Below are positions 33,412-43,892 of a stretch of DNA of 64,000 nucleotides, piece after piece. Under the pieces are notes generated by a model that saw only the letters and a program-made list of their open reading frames with translations, did not search any database and was not told the origin of the DNA. The stretch comes from Cylicocyclus nassatus (Eukaryota; Nematoda; Chromadorea; Rhabditida; Strongylidae): positions 25,782,852 to 25,846,851 of the forward strand of contig CATQJL010000001.1 of NCBI GenBank assembly GCA_958299035.1, read 5' to 3'. The position numbers and the translations under genes were made by a program. Position 1 is the first letter of the stretch. The number at the start of each line of letters is the position of its first letter.

Positions 33412-33768
33412 TTGCTTATTGAAAAAAAAACTTAGGTAAGTCTGGTTATTCCAGTTTAAAAGTATGGGTCTCTGTGTTGCTATCACCTTGCCGTGCTCGC
33501 GGATCACCGCTCTACCAGTTTTCAGTAGGGGGATAAGAGAGGCGGACTTAACCTCTCAGCAGGGTATAAATAGGGGTAATAAAGAGGGAGCAGCCAGAGC
33601 GTGAAAAAGCGCGAAGAGAACGCTCTTGGGATTGCACGAGCCGCCGAAAAGAGGCGGACCTTCCTTTTTAGACAGAGATAGCTTAGAGAACCCTGCAGAC
33701 AAGGCAAATAGGGTGAAAACTCGTTGTCGTACGTATACACCTATTGTCGTAGTTCTTGCTGCTGTTTA
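33412..33768. other. promoter-like, GC-mixed interval
   Basis: It contains TATAAATA at 33565-33572, then AATAAAGAGGG, and short inverted GAGGCGGAC/GTCCGCCTC-like blocks. It leads directly into the minisatellite. It could be part of an LTR or a stand-alone promoter; no terminal repeats were found to decide. Confidence 0.3.
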
Positions 33769-33981
33769 TGCTGTTAGTTTTGTGCCATTTGGACGAACCA
33801 CCCTGTATTCAACCCGTGTTCTGCTGTTAGTTTTGTGTCATTTGGAAAAACCACCCTGTATTCATCCCGTGTTTTACTGTTAGTTTTGTGCCATTTGGAC
33901 AAACCACCCTGTCTTCAACCCTTGTTCTGCTGTTAATTTTGTACCATTTGGACAAACTACCCTGTATTCAAACCTGTGTTC
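33769..33981 (+). repeat. 53-bp minisatellite, 4 units
   Basis: Units start at 33769, 33822, 33875 and 33928 (the last is 54 bp). Each reads TGCTGTTAGTTTTGTGCCAT, then TTGGAC-AACCACCCTGTATTC and ACCCGTGTTC, with a few substitutions. 53 is not a multiple of 3, so it is unlikely to be translated. Confidence 0.9.
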
Positions 33982-34334
33982 TTCATCGATCACGTTCTAC
34001 CGTGACAAAACCATTAAACCGCCTCCCGTTACATGGGAGCCGAGCATCGCTTGGATCGATCAAGAAATCTTACACGGTGCGAGCACTGATATTGATCATC
34101 TGCGGGTGAGACGGCAAAGAAAATACACAACTGGCCAAGAGATCAAAAAATCTTTATCTCTTCGGGCAGAGCACTTGTCATAGAGCTCTATTGACTAATT
34201 ATCTTCATCGTCTTGTTATCGACCGATTTTGTACACGCTCGCGTGCTAAGAGTTTTCAAGAAAATAACAATAGTGTTTTCAGATAGTACAAGTATACTAC
34301 GAGAGCGAAAATGATAATGGAGATGTAAACAGAA
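33982..34334. other. no gene recognised
   Basis: Links the minisatellite to the LINE-like region. It has a short CCTCCCGTTACATGGGAG hairpin near 34020. No coding support. Confidence 0.35.
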
Positions 34335-36870
34335 ATGCAGATTCGAGAAAGTCAGGTGATAAAGTTAAATAAAGGAGACATAGAAGAGAAGATAGGACAT
34401 GAGAGAAGAGTTAAGGCTTTTACCGAAGTAGTAAGCAAACATTTAATTGAGAGTAGGGCTGCGCTAAAGTATAAAACACCTTTGGAGAAGGATATGAAAA
34501 TCCGAGCAAACAATGCTAAGCCGTTTGGAAAGCTTAGCAGCAGAATCCCAAGGTCTTGTCAAAAGAGTAGATGTGACAGAAGACATATCAAGTGAACAGC
34601 TGAAGTTAGAGCCATTTCAAGCCGAAGCATGTCTTCAAGCTCAGGGCCGCTCTTCAAAAGAAAGAAAGGCATGCAGGAGGTCACTGAGATGCTGCAAGGT
34701 GAGCAGACCATGTTCTCTAATTCAAAAGGCGGTAATGCATATCTCTTTCGGACGTGGATTACGAAGCTGCCCATGACATGGACCAAGATCCGAGACTGGA
34801 CAGACGTCCGAGCTTTATTGGAGGCAATCGGTGTTATGGAGCAGCCGAATATTTCAGCCCATTTAAAGTACAGAAGATTAGTAAATTATCTTCACAGTAT
34901 GTATGTGCATATATCGCCGACCTGCGGGTCTTCAAAGGGCATGAAATGAAAATTTGGATAGTTATTTTAGAAGATTTATGAGAAAATACGGTTCAATCGT
35001 TGGGGATGGAAAGATGCTAGTAAAAGATGCTGTAGAGTTCTTGGATGACGAACACCTTGTAGGGGGCGAGGTCTCCATTTCTAAGCATATCTACGGCGGC
35101 AAAACGCCAAGGGTTCGACAGAGTAATGAGAGAGTAAAACCAAGCGTTGACTTTCCAGTACTTGGGAAAGATAAAGCTAATGCACTATCCAGCTACTTTT
35201 CAAATGCCTACAACAACTCTTTTTCACAAAGGCCTCAGTATCGCTGCTCGAAAGCGCGATCTCTTGCTTATTACAGTAACCCATGTCTCTTCCTATCTTG
35301 TAAGCTGATCTTTACAGAGGGCGCCGACGACTATCAACAACAAGTATAAAATGCAACCGTCACGCGGCACAAGATTCTTCGTCGCCCCGATGGGAATCGT
35401 CTTCTTTTCCCAACATGCTCAGCTTTGGTCATTTTATTCACTGAGCCCGCAAGCTTTATACGCGTTTTTGATCAGTTTACTATGCTTTTGTAGCGCTTAA
35501 GTAGATCGCTTGGACATCAGATTATGATCGGATCATCGCATAATGTTTTCATTTGCAAAGTAAAGAATCACGAGGTTTCATCCTTGTGGCAATAAATCGG
35601 TTTGGTGTTATGGTTGTTGGTTGGTGTGGCAAGAAGCTGAACCACTAAACTCAGTTTGATTTTATATCTGCCGAGATTTACCTCCCATCCCTCTCCTATA
35701 ATGAAGTATACAAACTTCTCAAAGCAACCAAACCTTCCATGTCCCTTACCTGAGGCATCCCAGCATTTTTGTTCAAAGAATGCGCAAGAAATCAAGCGCT
35801 ACCATTGCGCGTGATTCATATATTCATTATCTCGCTGATGACTGGAAATATCCCTAAAATCTAGAAAAAAGCTATGGTTGTTCCAATACCGAAACTCACT
35901 GGCACAACCAAAGTCTCTGAATTTAGGCCATTAATATTCTTCCCACGTCATGCAAAATCATGGGAAAATTATAGCCAAAAAATGTTGAAAAAATGGTGTA
36001 TCGAAATAAACATTTTCCCTAAGGAGCAGCATGGTTTCCGGCTTCTTCACCTACATTTAATTTTTGAAGTGTTGCAAAGATTGGAATGACGATGGAGAAT
36101 GTATTGAATTCATTAACTTTGATTTTAGCAAAGCTATCGTCTCGTAAATCACCATGGACTCTTCACCAAGCTACCAAGTTTACCACGAAATATCTTCCTT
36201 TCCCCGCTCTTGTTCAATATCTAAACGATGGAGCTTCCTAATTTACAAAAACAGATCCTCGAATCAATGCTTCATATGCTAATGAGATCAAGATACATGC
36301 TTATTATGGCACTGAAAGAAGTGAGCAGACAAATGCATCACTGGGCTAACGATTGGGGAATTGAAGTCAACTTTTTTAAAAGCCAGTTGTTGAGATTTGG
36401 AAACGATTTAAGTGAATTTGATTATGGAATTCCGTTAAAATTACGTAATGTATGTGATTTGGTGTAATTATCGATTCTTCCCTTTTTTTTAAACATCACG
36501 TACTATCAAATTATGTACTCTTTATTCAAAAAAGTGCATTTAAATAATTTGGCTTACACTCTATAAAACTTATGTACTACCTGTTTTGAAATGCGGTAGC
36601 CCCGTATGCAATCCCAGTCGAAAGAAACTCGTTGATAAACTAAAAAAAGTGCAACGCACATTTACAAGATTTCTATACTATCATATTTACCCAAACAAGC
36701 AGTACCCTAATGCATTACCTGTACAGTAGGTAGGTTAGCCTTTTGGGGGTTCAAGACTTTGTACCATAGAAGTATGATTGCTGATCTGCTATCAGGGGTT
36801 AAAATATTCAGATATAAGGTACTATTGAATTTCTCTGTATTTTAGATCATTCATCCGACCAATATCATTT
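34335..36870 (+). pseudogene. dead non-LTR retrotransposon (CR1/jockey-type LINE)
   Basis: Recognisable pieces of the pre-RT and RT region occur in order but in shifting frames: DKANALSSYFSNAYNNSF (35172 on); GIPAFLFKECAQEI-like (about 35755); VVPIPKLTGTTKVSEFRPL (35874 on); FPKEQHGFR (about 36011); INFDFSKA (36112); the YADD box degraded to YANE (36275-36286); WGIEVNFFKSQLLRFGND (36355 on); and the thumb motif YVLPVLKCGSPVCNPSRKK (36570 on). Many stops and frameshifts make it non-functional. The frames from 34335 to 35100 are probably the upstream part of the same element, but I recognise no endonuclease there. Confidence 0.75.
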
Positions 36871-36941
36871 CAGCTCAAACATCTCTTTGGTTCGGAAAAA
36901 AGGATGGCGCAAAAGAATAGTACAAGACTCATTTGCTACCA

Positions 36942-37123
36942 TACCACTCTCATAACGTGCAAAATTTCCGTGAATGTCGCGAAATTCGAAATTTCCGCGA
37001 ACTTTCCGCGAAACTTCGCGAAATTCCGGGAATGTCGCGAAGTTTCGCGAAATTCCGGAAATTTCGCGGAATTTTCGGAATTTCGCGACATTCACGGAAA
37101 TTTTGCACGTTATGAGAGTGGTA
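36942..37123. repeat. palindromic MITE, copy 1 (182 bp)
   Basis: Arms TACCACTCTCATAACGTGCA and complement. The inside is built of GCGAAATTTCC/GGAAATTTCGC inverted units, so almost the whole element is a hairpin. A second, shorter copy lies at 38607-38720. No coding capacity. Confidence 0.85.
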
Positions 37124-37922
37124 CTGTATCTGGCTGATAAAATGATAAAACAGTGATTTTCTCATCTGCTGCTAGCAGGTAAACATTAGAAACGGCTTGT
37201 GAATTTTTTTCTCTCAAACCTTCGTGCTGAAGTGATCTATAAGCTTTTCCACAGTTATGACAATGTCATATGTTCGAATGCATGTATGAAGCAAATCTTA
37301 TAATATTCGCTTACATGTATTACTCGACGTGTTAACAACATTTCTTATTTTGTTTTGTTGCAGGTTGCACATTGTAGGATAGGAATATCTGCCAAATTAC
37401 ACGACTTTCGAATTTGAAAGGCAATTCATGAGAAGGCGATTTTGTAACATCATAATCTGACGAACAATGCAGATAAAGATCTGCGCTAAGCATGGTCCGG
37501 TAGAGGTGTTCACATAGTTATAAATTCACGAAAATATACAGACAATTTCCGCAATAGATAGGCAAAAAGCGCAGGCGAATTTGCGATTTTGGTGAGTTGA
37601 GCCACTTCTATCCCAATTCAGCTTTACTTTAAGACTCTCTAGTGCAAAATAAATAGGATTTTCGTAAAGATCGGGACCAAAAACCACTATGAGCGAAGTT
37701 TCCGGTCAATCCGAGAACCTCAATATTTTGAACCAAATCTTGCGCCGAGGCCAAGAGTGAGAAGCGAGAAAAAATCAAGTGCTACTAGTTCCTTAGAAAA
37801 TCAAACCATAGATGTTATCCGACCCATTGATTACAAAAAACACATCTGATTAGCGAGATAGCTTCTTTCTGTAGGACTACGGTGGATAGATTTTAGAGAA
37901 ATGTGGATTTTTTCGAAATTTG
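37124..37922. other. no gene recognised
   Basis: AT-rich sequence between two repeats. No exon-like segment was found on either strand. Confidence 0.4.
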
Positions 37923-38067
37923 CTAGCTCCGCCCACTTTTGGCCCCGCCCACACCCAAGTCTCCACCCACTTCTCCCCCACCTTCCCATTCCAACCCATC
38001 CATGCCTGGGCCACTAACCCGCCACTAACCACCAAGGAACCACTTCTGACCGATTTATATATAGAGA
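37923..38067 (-). mobile_element. short Helitron-like element with CTAG end
   Basis: The minus strand starts TCTCTATATATAAATCGGTC with A outside and ends GGGCGGAGCTAG. Only 145 bp, C-rich on the plus strand. The 5' end resembles family E and the 3' end obeys CTRR, but the base after the 3' end is C rather than T. A tentative mini-element. Confidence 0.4.
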
Positions 38068-38606
38068 TCAAAGATCAAATTAAGAAATTAAATTATCTCC
38101 AGATACTATAGGGCAGCGCCCCTTCACATTCATGCTGCTGTCCAACTTTCTTCATCAGTTGATAGCGCATCAAAGTTGTATCGAAATATTGCTATGCCAG
38201 CGCCTTGATTATTCTCCTGGAATTATCATTTCATTTTGATCTATCATAAAGTTTTCCGAAAAATTTCCAAGTCCAGAACCGTTCTTAGATCAGCCTCTTG
38301 TGTATTTAACATCCATTTCTTCTGTGAATTTTTTGGTATAGCCCCTTCGAATATAAACACAAATACGGGTATCCGGACACTTCGTTCCCATTTTCCACAA
38401 AGATATGCATAAAAATGTACATTGGCTTTCTAATAAACCCTCGCTTATAAAAGAGTTCAAATCCCGCTTTTATCATAGAAAGAAAGAGCTCACAAAGTTG
38501 CATATAAATGACTTCATAGCATTTGCCCATCAGCGCTAGTCGCGGTGATATGCGGTCACTCCCGCACCGTGATTAGCAAATCTCGCATCTCGGCTGTCAA
38601 TTACAA
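38068..38606. other. no gene recognised
   Basis: No gene or repeat boundary recognised. A 74-codon minus frame at 38306-38530 has no splice or domain support. Confidence 0.4.
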
Positions 38607-38720
38607 TACCACTCTCATAACGTGCAAAATTTCCGTGAATTTCGCGAAATTCCGGAAATTTCGCGGAATTTTCGGAATTTCGCGACATTCACGGAAATTT
38701 TGCACGTTATGAGAGTGGTA
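38607..38720. repeat. palindromic MITE, copy 2 (114 bp)
   Basis: Same arms as 36942-37123, with a shortened middle of GCGAAATTCCGG units. The flanks extend the palindrome (TACAA outside left, TTGTA outside right), which could be part of the element or a palindromic target. Confidence 0.85.
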
Positions 38721-39215
38721 TTGTAGTCGCACGTGTCGTTTATTGAAAAGAGTTTTCCTGAAATGACTACGAGAACTCATTTAAACAAAAAAATTCTTAA
38801 TTAAATATGAACCTCCTTAATTGTTTCGGTGATGAACAGTGGAAGTCTAAGTCTTCATGTACAGTTCATGCTCTTATTTGGTTTTTAGTCTTTATTGGAC
38901 TTAGTTATAATTGTCCCGAGCTGTTGCATTCAAACAATTTATGATCATCGCATCATCATTGCTTATACACATGCTCTCATACTCAGTTTTCCAACGCCAC
39001 ACATCGTTTGCTACTTGCGGCTCAGAAGAAGCGGGGCAGAAGATAGTATAATGAAAACTGGGTACGCGCGGTATAGCCTTATCGTCTAGGCACTACCTTG
39101 TAAGCGTACCACTCGAAAGTGGCTTATTCAGTAATGTGAAGCCATGCTGTATTGTAACGCCATATCCGTTATTTCGGGCGAAGAAGCAACGTGGGTTTTC
39201 AATCAAACTATTATA
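38721..39215. other. no gene recognised
   Basis: AT-rich interval before a mariner MITE. No supported exon. Confidence 0.4.
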
Positions 39216-40129
39216 TTAGGTTGTCCCATAAGTCTTTTCATTTTTGAGTTTTCGCTGTGATAAGTCATGCGGTTTTTATTTTGAGTATACCAGGATATCG
39301 TTCGATAGAGCAAAGCAAGCTTCATAAGATGGCGTTTTTTGCATCAGCTTCGATCCACCTCAAGTTCAAAACTAAAACCTTTAAAGTATCGGATGCCCAA
39401 AATTTTTCAAAAGAGTCAGTTAGATTTCTCACTCGCTCACTTTTACACACTCCACGTCAGACACTCATATGTGCTTTTGCTGTAATTTTTTATCAGCTAG
39501 AAATCAAGAAAACGAGAATTTCCATGTTTTCACCAAAGTGAGGCCGTGCTCTTACACTAATACTAATAATTGTATATTGCAAACCCTTAAAAGTACAACC
39601 GTAAATTTTTAGCTCTCTATAAGCTTTGGTTTCAGAGAAATGTTGAGTTAAGCGTGGAATACCCTAGTGAGGAAAGCTAAATTCGATATTTCTCGGAAAC
39701 GAGAACTTATAAGAGCCAAAAATTTACGGTTGTAGTACTAAGGGCTTGCAGTATACGACTGTTAGTGTAAGGACAGCACAGCGTCACCTTGGTAAAAATA
39801 TAGAAATTCTTGTTTTCTTGACTTCTAGCCAATAATAAAAACAGCAACAGCACATATGAGTGTTTGATGTGGAGTGTATATGCGTGAGTGAGAAATCTGT
39901 AGAACTTTTTTGAACTGAGATATAAAAATTTTCAAATTTCTTGGCATCCGAAACTTCAGATTTAAGTTTTGAACTTGAGGTGGATTGAAACTGGTGCAAA
40001 AGCATAAACGCCATCTTATAAAGCTTGCTTTGCTCTATCGAACGACCTCCTGATGTCTATTTAAGATAGGAATTGTGTGATTTATTACAACGAAAACTTA
40101 AAAATGAAAAGACTTATGGGACAACCTAA
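39216..40129. mobile_element. mariner-type MITE, 914 bp
   Basis: Terminal inverted repeats TTAGGTTGTCCCATAAGTCT and complement, TA outside both ends. The arms match for about 300 bp (AAAAATGAAAAGACTTATGG; GATAGAGCAAAGCAAGCTTC). A second inverted pair lies inside (TACAACCGTAAATTTTTAGC-like). No transposase frame. Best preserved of the mariner MITEs here. Confidence 0.85.
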
Positions 40130-40343
40130 TACATATTAATCGATTCTAGCCCATGATAATGCGCTTGTTGAGTTTATACACTCTTGACAGCTCTGGTACA
40201 TTTATGAATGGACTCGAAAGTAAATGATAGTTTTTCTACCTTGGATGTACTATGATTTTAATTTATTTATTTGTATATCATATGGGCAATGCATAAATAA
40301 ATAAATATCAACAAGCTGAAGCACACTGATATGTTGTAATCGT
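40130..40343. other. no gene recognised
   Basis: Short AT-rich spacer between the mariner MITE and the dispersed repeat. It contains an imperfect ATTTATTTAT palindrome near 40260-40310. Confidence 0.4.
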
Positions 40344-41815
40344 ACCTTCGATACATAGAGCCATGTACTCTGGTAACCTTCACTTTGAGCGTCATGATAG
40401 AACACAACCTTCATTTGGGGAGAAGTACAAAAATTATCCGGGGCGAAGCCCCGGAAATTATGACATAACTAATGACATAACCATATAGGGATGAATTTAA
40501 ATGAGGCAAATATAGCAGTGACATTCAAAAGAAGCTCAAAAAAGCGAAGGATTGCGTTTGTATGGCCTTTTTTATTGAGAAGAAGGTTTTTATTTGAAAA
40601 TTTAATCAAAAACTAGGGCAAAATTTCTCAATTAACCTTTCTCTGAAGTGCGGCTGAATGTTGGAAGTTTATTAAAGCCGCTAGAGTTCAATAAAAACGA
40701 AAAACTGCGCTCAAATCTTGCGCAAAGAGTCGCCATATGAATGCTGGTCTATCTCGTTATGGAGTGATTTTCAAGATCCGCGACGTTGTCAGTGCTCCTG
40801 GCCGTCTCATGAGGATCACAACGATATATAATGTTGCAGGGTTTCGTTGAGACCCCGCTAAGATCCACGACCAGAGCCAAATGCCCCGTCGGCTCTGGTC
40901 TGTCTCCGCTGCTCGTCTGCGTCTCCGCGGGCTGCGCGCTACCTCGCTACCTCAAATGCGGGGCGCGGGGCATTTGGCTCTGGTACCCTTTTCTTCGTTG
41001 TTTGGAGCCCAATTTCGATAATCTATATATCATATTAGAGCTCTTGATCTCTATTTTCACACTGACAACGTCGCAAAACTTCCTTTTAGGATTTAAACGA
41101 GAAATCCTCGAAAAACGGCGTTTTCGAAAACCTGTTTTTTCTTCAGTTTAACTTTTTTCACTCGGTTTTTTTGTGTATTCGATAGGTCTTGTTTCTGTCT
41201 ACGATGTAGACAACGTCGCCGAGCTTACTTCTTTGCTTATGCCGGGTTTTTTTTTGTGAAAAATACAAAAAAGTGCGTTTTTCTTTACCTTGTTCTCTTT
41301 CTGTGCTTTTGCAACGAATTTTTTCCAGCTTGGGCAATACTTTCTCAGAATGATGAGCGGAAGAATCCAGACAACGTCGCAGCGTACGAAACGATTATGC
41401 GGGGGTGAAAATTCAAAGGACGCATAAAAATCAGATTGGCGTCGATGTGCAACACAACTTTACAGACATGTTTAACATGTTCAATTCAGTTGTTGACAAG
41501 TTCTTCTTCTTTCGGTCCCCCAACTAACGCCACAGCTGAACAGCGCTTTTTTGATTGGAAAAGAACTTTGTTGTTGTTGCCACCCAATTTAACCGGCAAT
41601 CCTGGAGACGAAACTCTGCGTAGGAAACCACCAAGTTAAGGTCTCAGATTTGGTGATGTGCTAACCTCTGCTTTATATGAATTTTCTAAGTTTCCTAATT
41701 TAATTTGTATCTCTAAATTTTCGTCTATTTTTCTGAAACAACCTTCACTTTTTATAGGGGGCAGGAACTCAAACAACTATCACTTTCTAGCCTCTGTCTC
41801 TTGACTATCGAAGGT
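40344..41815 (+). mobile_element. dispersed repeat family D, copy 1
   Basis: Bounded by ACCTTCGATA and its complement TATCGAAGGT, with T and A outside. About 1.47 kb; a directly oriented relative lies at 58822-60148. Shared landmarks: GAGCCATGTACTCTGGTAAC; a CCGGGGC-GAA-GCCCCGG hairpin (40437-40453); a GC-rich hairpin with arms CCAGAGCCAAATGCCCC (40871-40984); four GACAACGTCGC motifs (one inverted); a repeated AACCTTCACTTT near both ends. No long frame. Looks like a TIR DNA transposon; superfamily unknown. Confidence 0.7.
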
Positions 41816-41979
41816 ATGGTTGTAATCGTTTTACAATTATTTTGGATATTTCCACTGGAAAAAAAGTGTGATCCGGAAGAACAAAACCATCGAGGATTTT
41901 GGTTGGTTTGCAGTTGTGTAAACCAAACTTACTTATCAAATTGGCTATCTTTGAGTCTCGTTTTTTTCTTGTTTTCAAA

Positions 41980-42421
41980 AAGGAAAGGATGTTTGGTCAA
42001 AGCGGAGCTTCAATATAGAATAGTGACGTCTTGTAGAGCATGAAACGTTGATTCCAAATGTGCTTTTGGTATCTGCAAAGCGCTGGGAGGGGACATGGGG
42101 ATTTGTATGAGGCAGAAATTTGAAAGGCTTGACCTAGGTAAAAACGGGTGCTGACTTTCCATCACTTGAAAAGAGCAGACTAGCATTGGACTGTAAGTAC
42201 TGACCGCATAAAGCGCTTGACAATATTCATGGCCCTATTTGAGCTCCCAAACTACAGTTCTGAATGTTTTTATTGCGTTCAAGTCCTTGCTCCAAAAAAT
42301 CTCATAATTCTTCGAATGCGCTTTGCAAATACCGAAAATAGATTTTCAAACAACTTCCGTGGTCTTTAAGACAGTTACATTTCATATGGAAACGCCACTT
42401 CAACCAAGTATCCTTTCCTTG
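41980..42421. repeat. fold-back element, 440 bp
   Basis: Arms beginning AAGGAAAGGATGTTTGGTCA and the complement ending at 42420. The inverted match continues to TTTGGTATCTGCAAAGCGC near 42070 and its mirror at about 42320. The middle is unique. No coding capacity. Confidence 0.65.
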
Positions 42422-42767
42422 TAAGGGTAACATCATTAACAACGCATTCTTTAGAGTACAGCGTACTTAGGCGAAATATGAGGGTAGATTTTGTGGATAA
42501 TCCGAGTTGGGAGAACATCCATAGAAAAGTATTCCGGTTGAAAATACAGTAATTTATGGATTAAGCGAAAAATTCTCGCTAATGGGTAGAGCTGAAATGA
42601 ACGGTAAGTTTTGCTCGTGGTTCTGTTATAGATACAATTCGATAATGCAAATGAAAAGAAAAAGAAAGTATTCGAAGTGCTACCTTTGAAACTTCTTTTT
42701 AAACTTCATCGTAATTTCTCAAAACATTTTCAAACAATTTAATTCTACTGTACAGTTTCCCTGGCAG

Positions 42768-43751
42768 TTAAGAAATGGAACTTTTAGGCGCAAATGGACG
42801 GAAACAAGGCGTGGAAGATGCGAGGTCATTGACTCGCCAGGTAACATTTCTCTTGGTGGAAACCCACAAAGAAAGAGAACTCCGGTCTAAAGGGAGTACA
42901 TAGGATGTTAAAGGATCAAATGTTAATTCGTCCCTTGAAGGCAGTGGCTCGGGAAATCCTGAACCTGAAGTTTTTTTGCTTACCTGGGGTACTTCGATGC
43001 GCTGATTTCGAAAATACATTTTGAAGAGCTCGCAAATGTCGAAACCAGCGTTTTCAAAGGGATCTCATTTTGAATTTAGACTAACGGACCACTCCTCGCC
43101 ATGGTTGGAGACGTAGAGTCGTTGCGGGACCCGTTTGAAGCATTGCGGCATGCCGCCTCTGACGGTGGGAGGGAAACCGCAAGCTCGTCGGAGTGCACGT
43201 AAGAATGGCTTGCGCGCATGGGTTTAGGGGCAGTTTTTTTGGCACGGGCAGCATGTAGTGCGTTCTGACCTGCTTTGTTCTGCTGCTTAGGATGCAAGCA
43301 ACCTTTTATATCAAAATTTCGAGATATTTGGTTTTGCCAAGCCACTGCCTTCAAGCATCCTCCTGAAGCACTGTAGGCACTGTTTGAAATCTTTTTCGCA
43401 GTTTTTCTTCTGATAAGATACTCTATACGATGTTGCGTTCCCAGAAGTATGCTATTTAGAGCTGAACGCATGCCCACCGCAGCGCTAAGGATGTCGCGAT
43501 AATGTCCCTGCCACTACGAACTAGAAATGAAAGTTTCTCAGGAATTCTGAGAAACTTTCATTTCTCAGAATTCCTGAGATACGGTCTTTCCGCATAAGCG
43601 GTGTCTTCATCGCCAACCTGATTCGTTTCAATACGTCATGCACGGGGCAAATCTTTCCTTCCCCTGTGCTTTGATTAGACGAAAGCTGCCGCAGGTTGTG
43701 TCGCGCGCGGCGGTGTGGTCTTGTGTGGAAAGCCTTGCGACTTACGCCCAC
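42768..43751 (-). CDS. uncertain multi-segment coding region
   Basis: Three protein-like minus-strand frames lie in order: 43580-43750 (RRARHNLRQLSSNQSTGEGK, KICPVHDVLKRIRLAMK), 43079-43510 (HYRDILSAAVGMRSALNSIL to ASNGSRNDSTSPTMARSG) and 42768-43010 (SGSGFPEPLPSRDELTFDPL). Composition is basic, Ser-rich and plausible for a nuclear or regulatory protein. I could not join them with phase-consistent splice sites: the acceptor before WQGHYRD is weak, and the gap between segments 1 and 2 is a perfect hairpin. It may be a gene broken by that insertion or a run of chance frames. Family not recognised. Confidence 0.3.
43524..43580. repeat. tight hairpin palindromes
   Basis: GAAATGAAAGTTTCTCAG, a 5-base spacer and its exact complement (43524-43564) are followed by a second palindrome, TCAGAATTCCTGAG. 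It sits between two candidate coding segments and could have disrupted them. Confidence 0.85.
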
Positions 43752-43855
43752 AACTCTTACTTCCTAAGACTTAACTCCAGCCGAGTGTAAATTATTCTAA
43801 GCCATATTTTACAAACTCATGCTTCATCACATCACTGTGTATGTTAATACATCAC

Positions 43856-43861
43856 TTTATT
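43856..43861 (-). terminator. polyadenylation signal AATAAA
   Basis: AATAAA on the minus strand, about 32 bases after the TAA of the secreted-protein gene at 43893. Its position supports that exon as the terminal one. Confidence 0.7.
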
Positions 43862-43892
43862 GATGTAACAAAACGCAAAATTAGTTTTAGAA

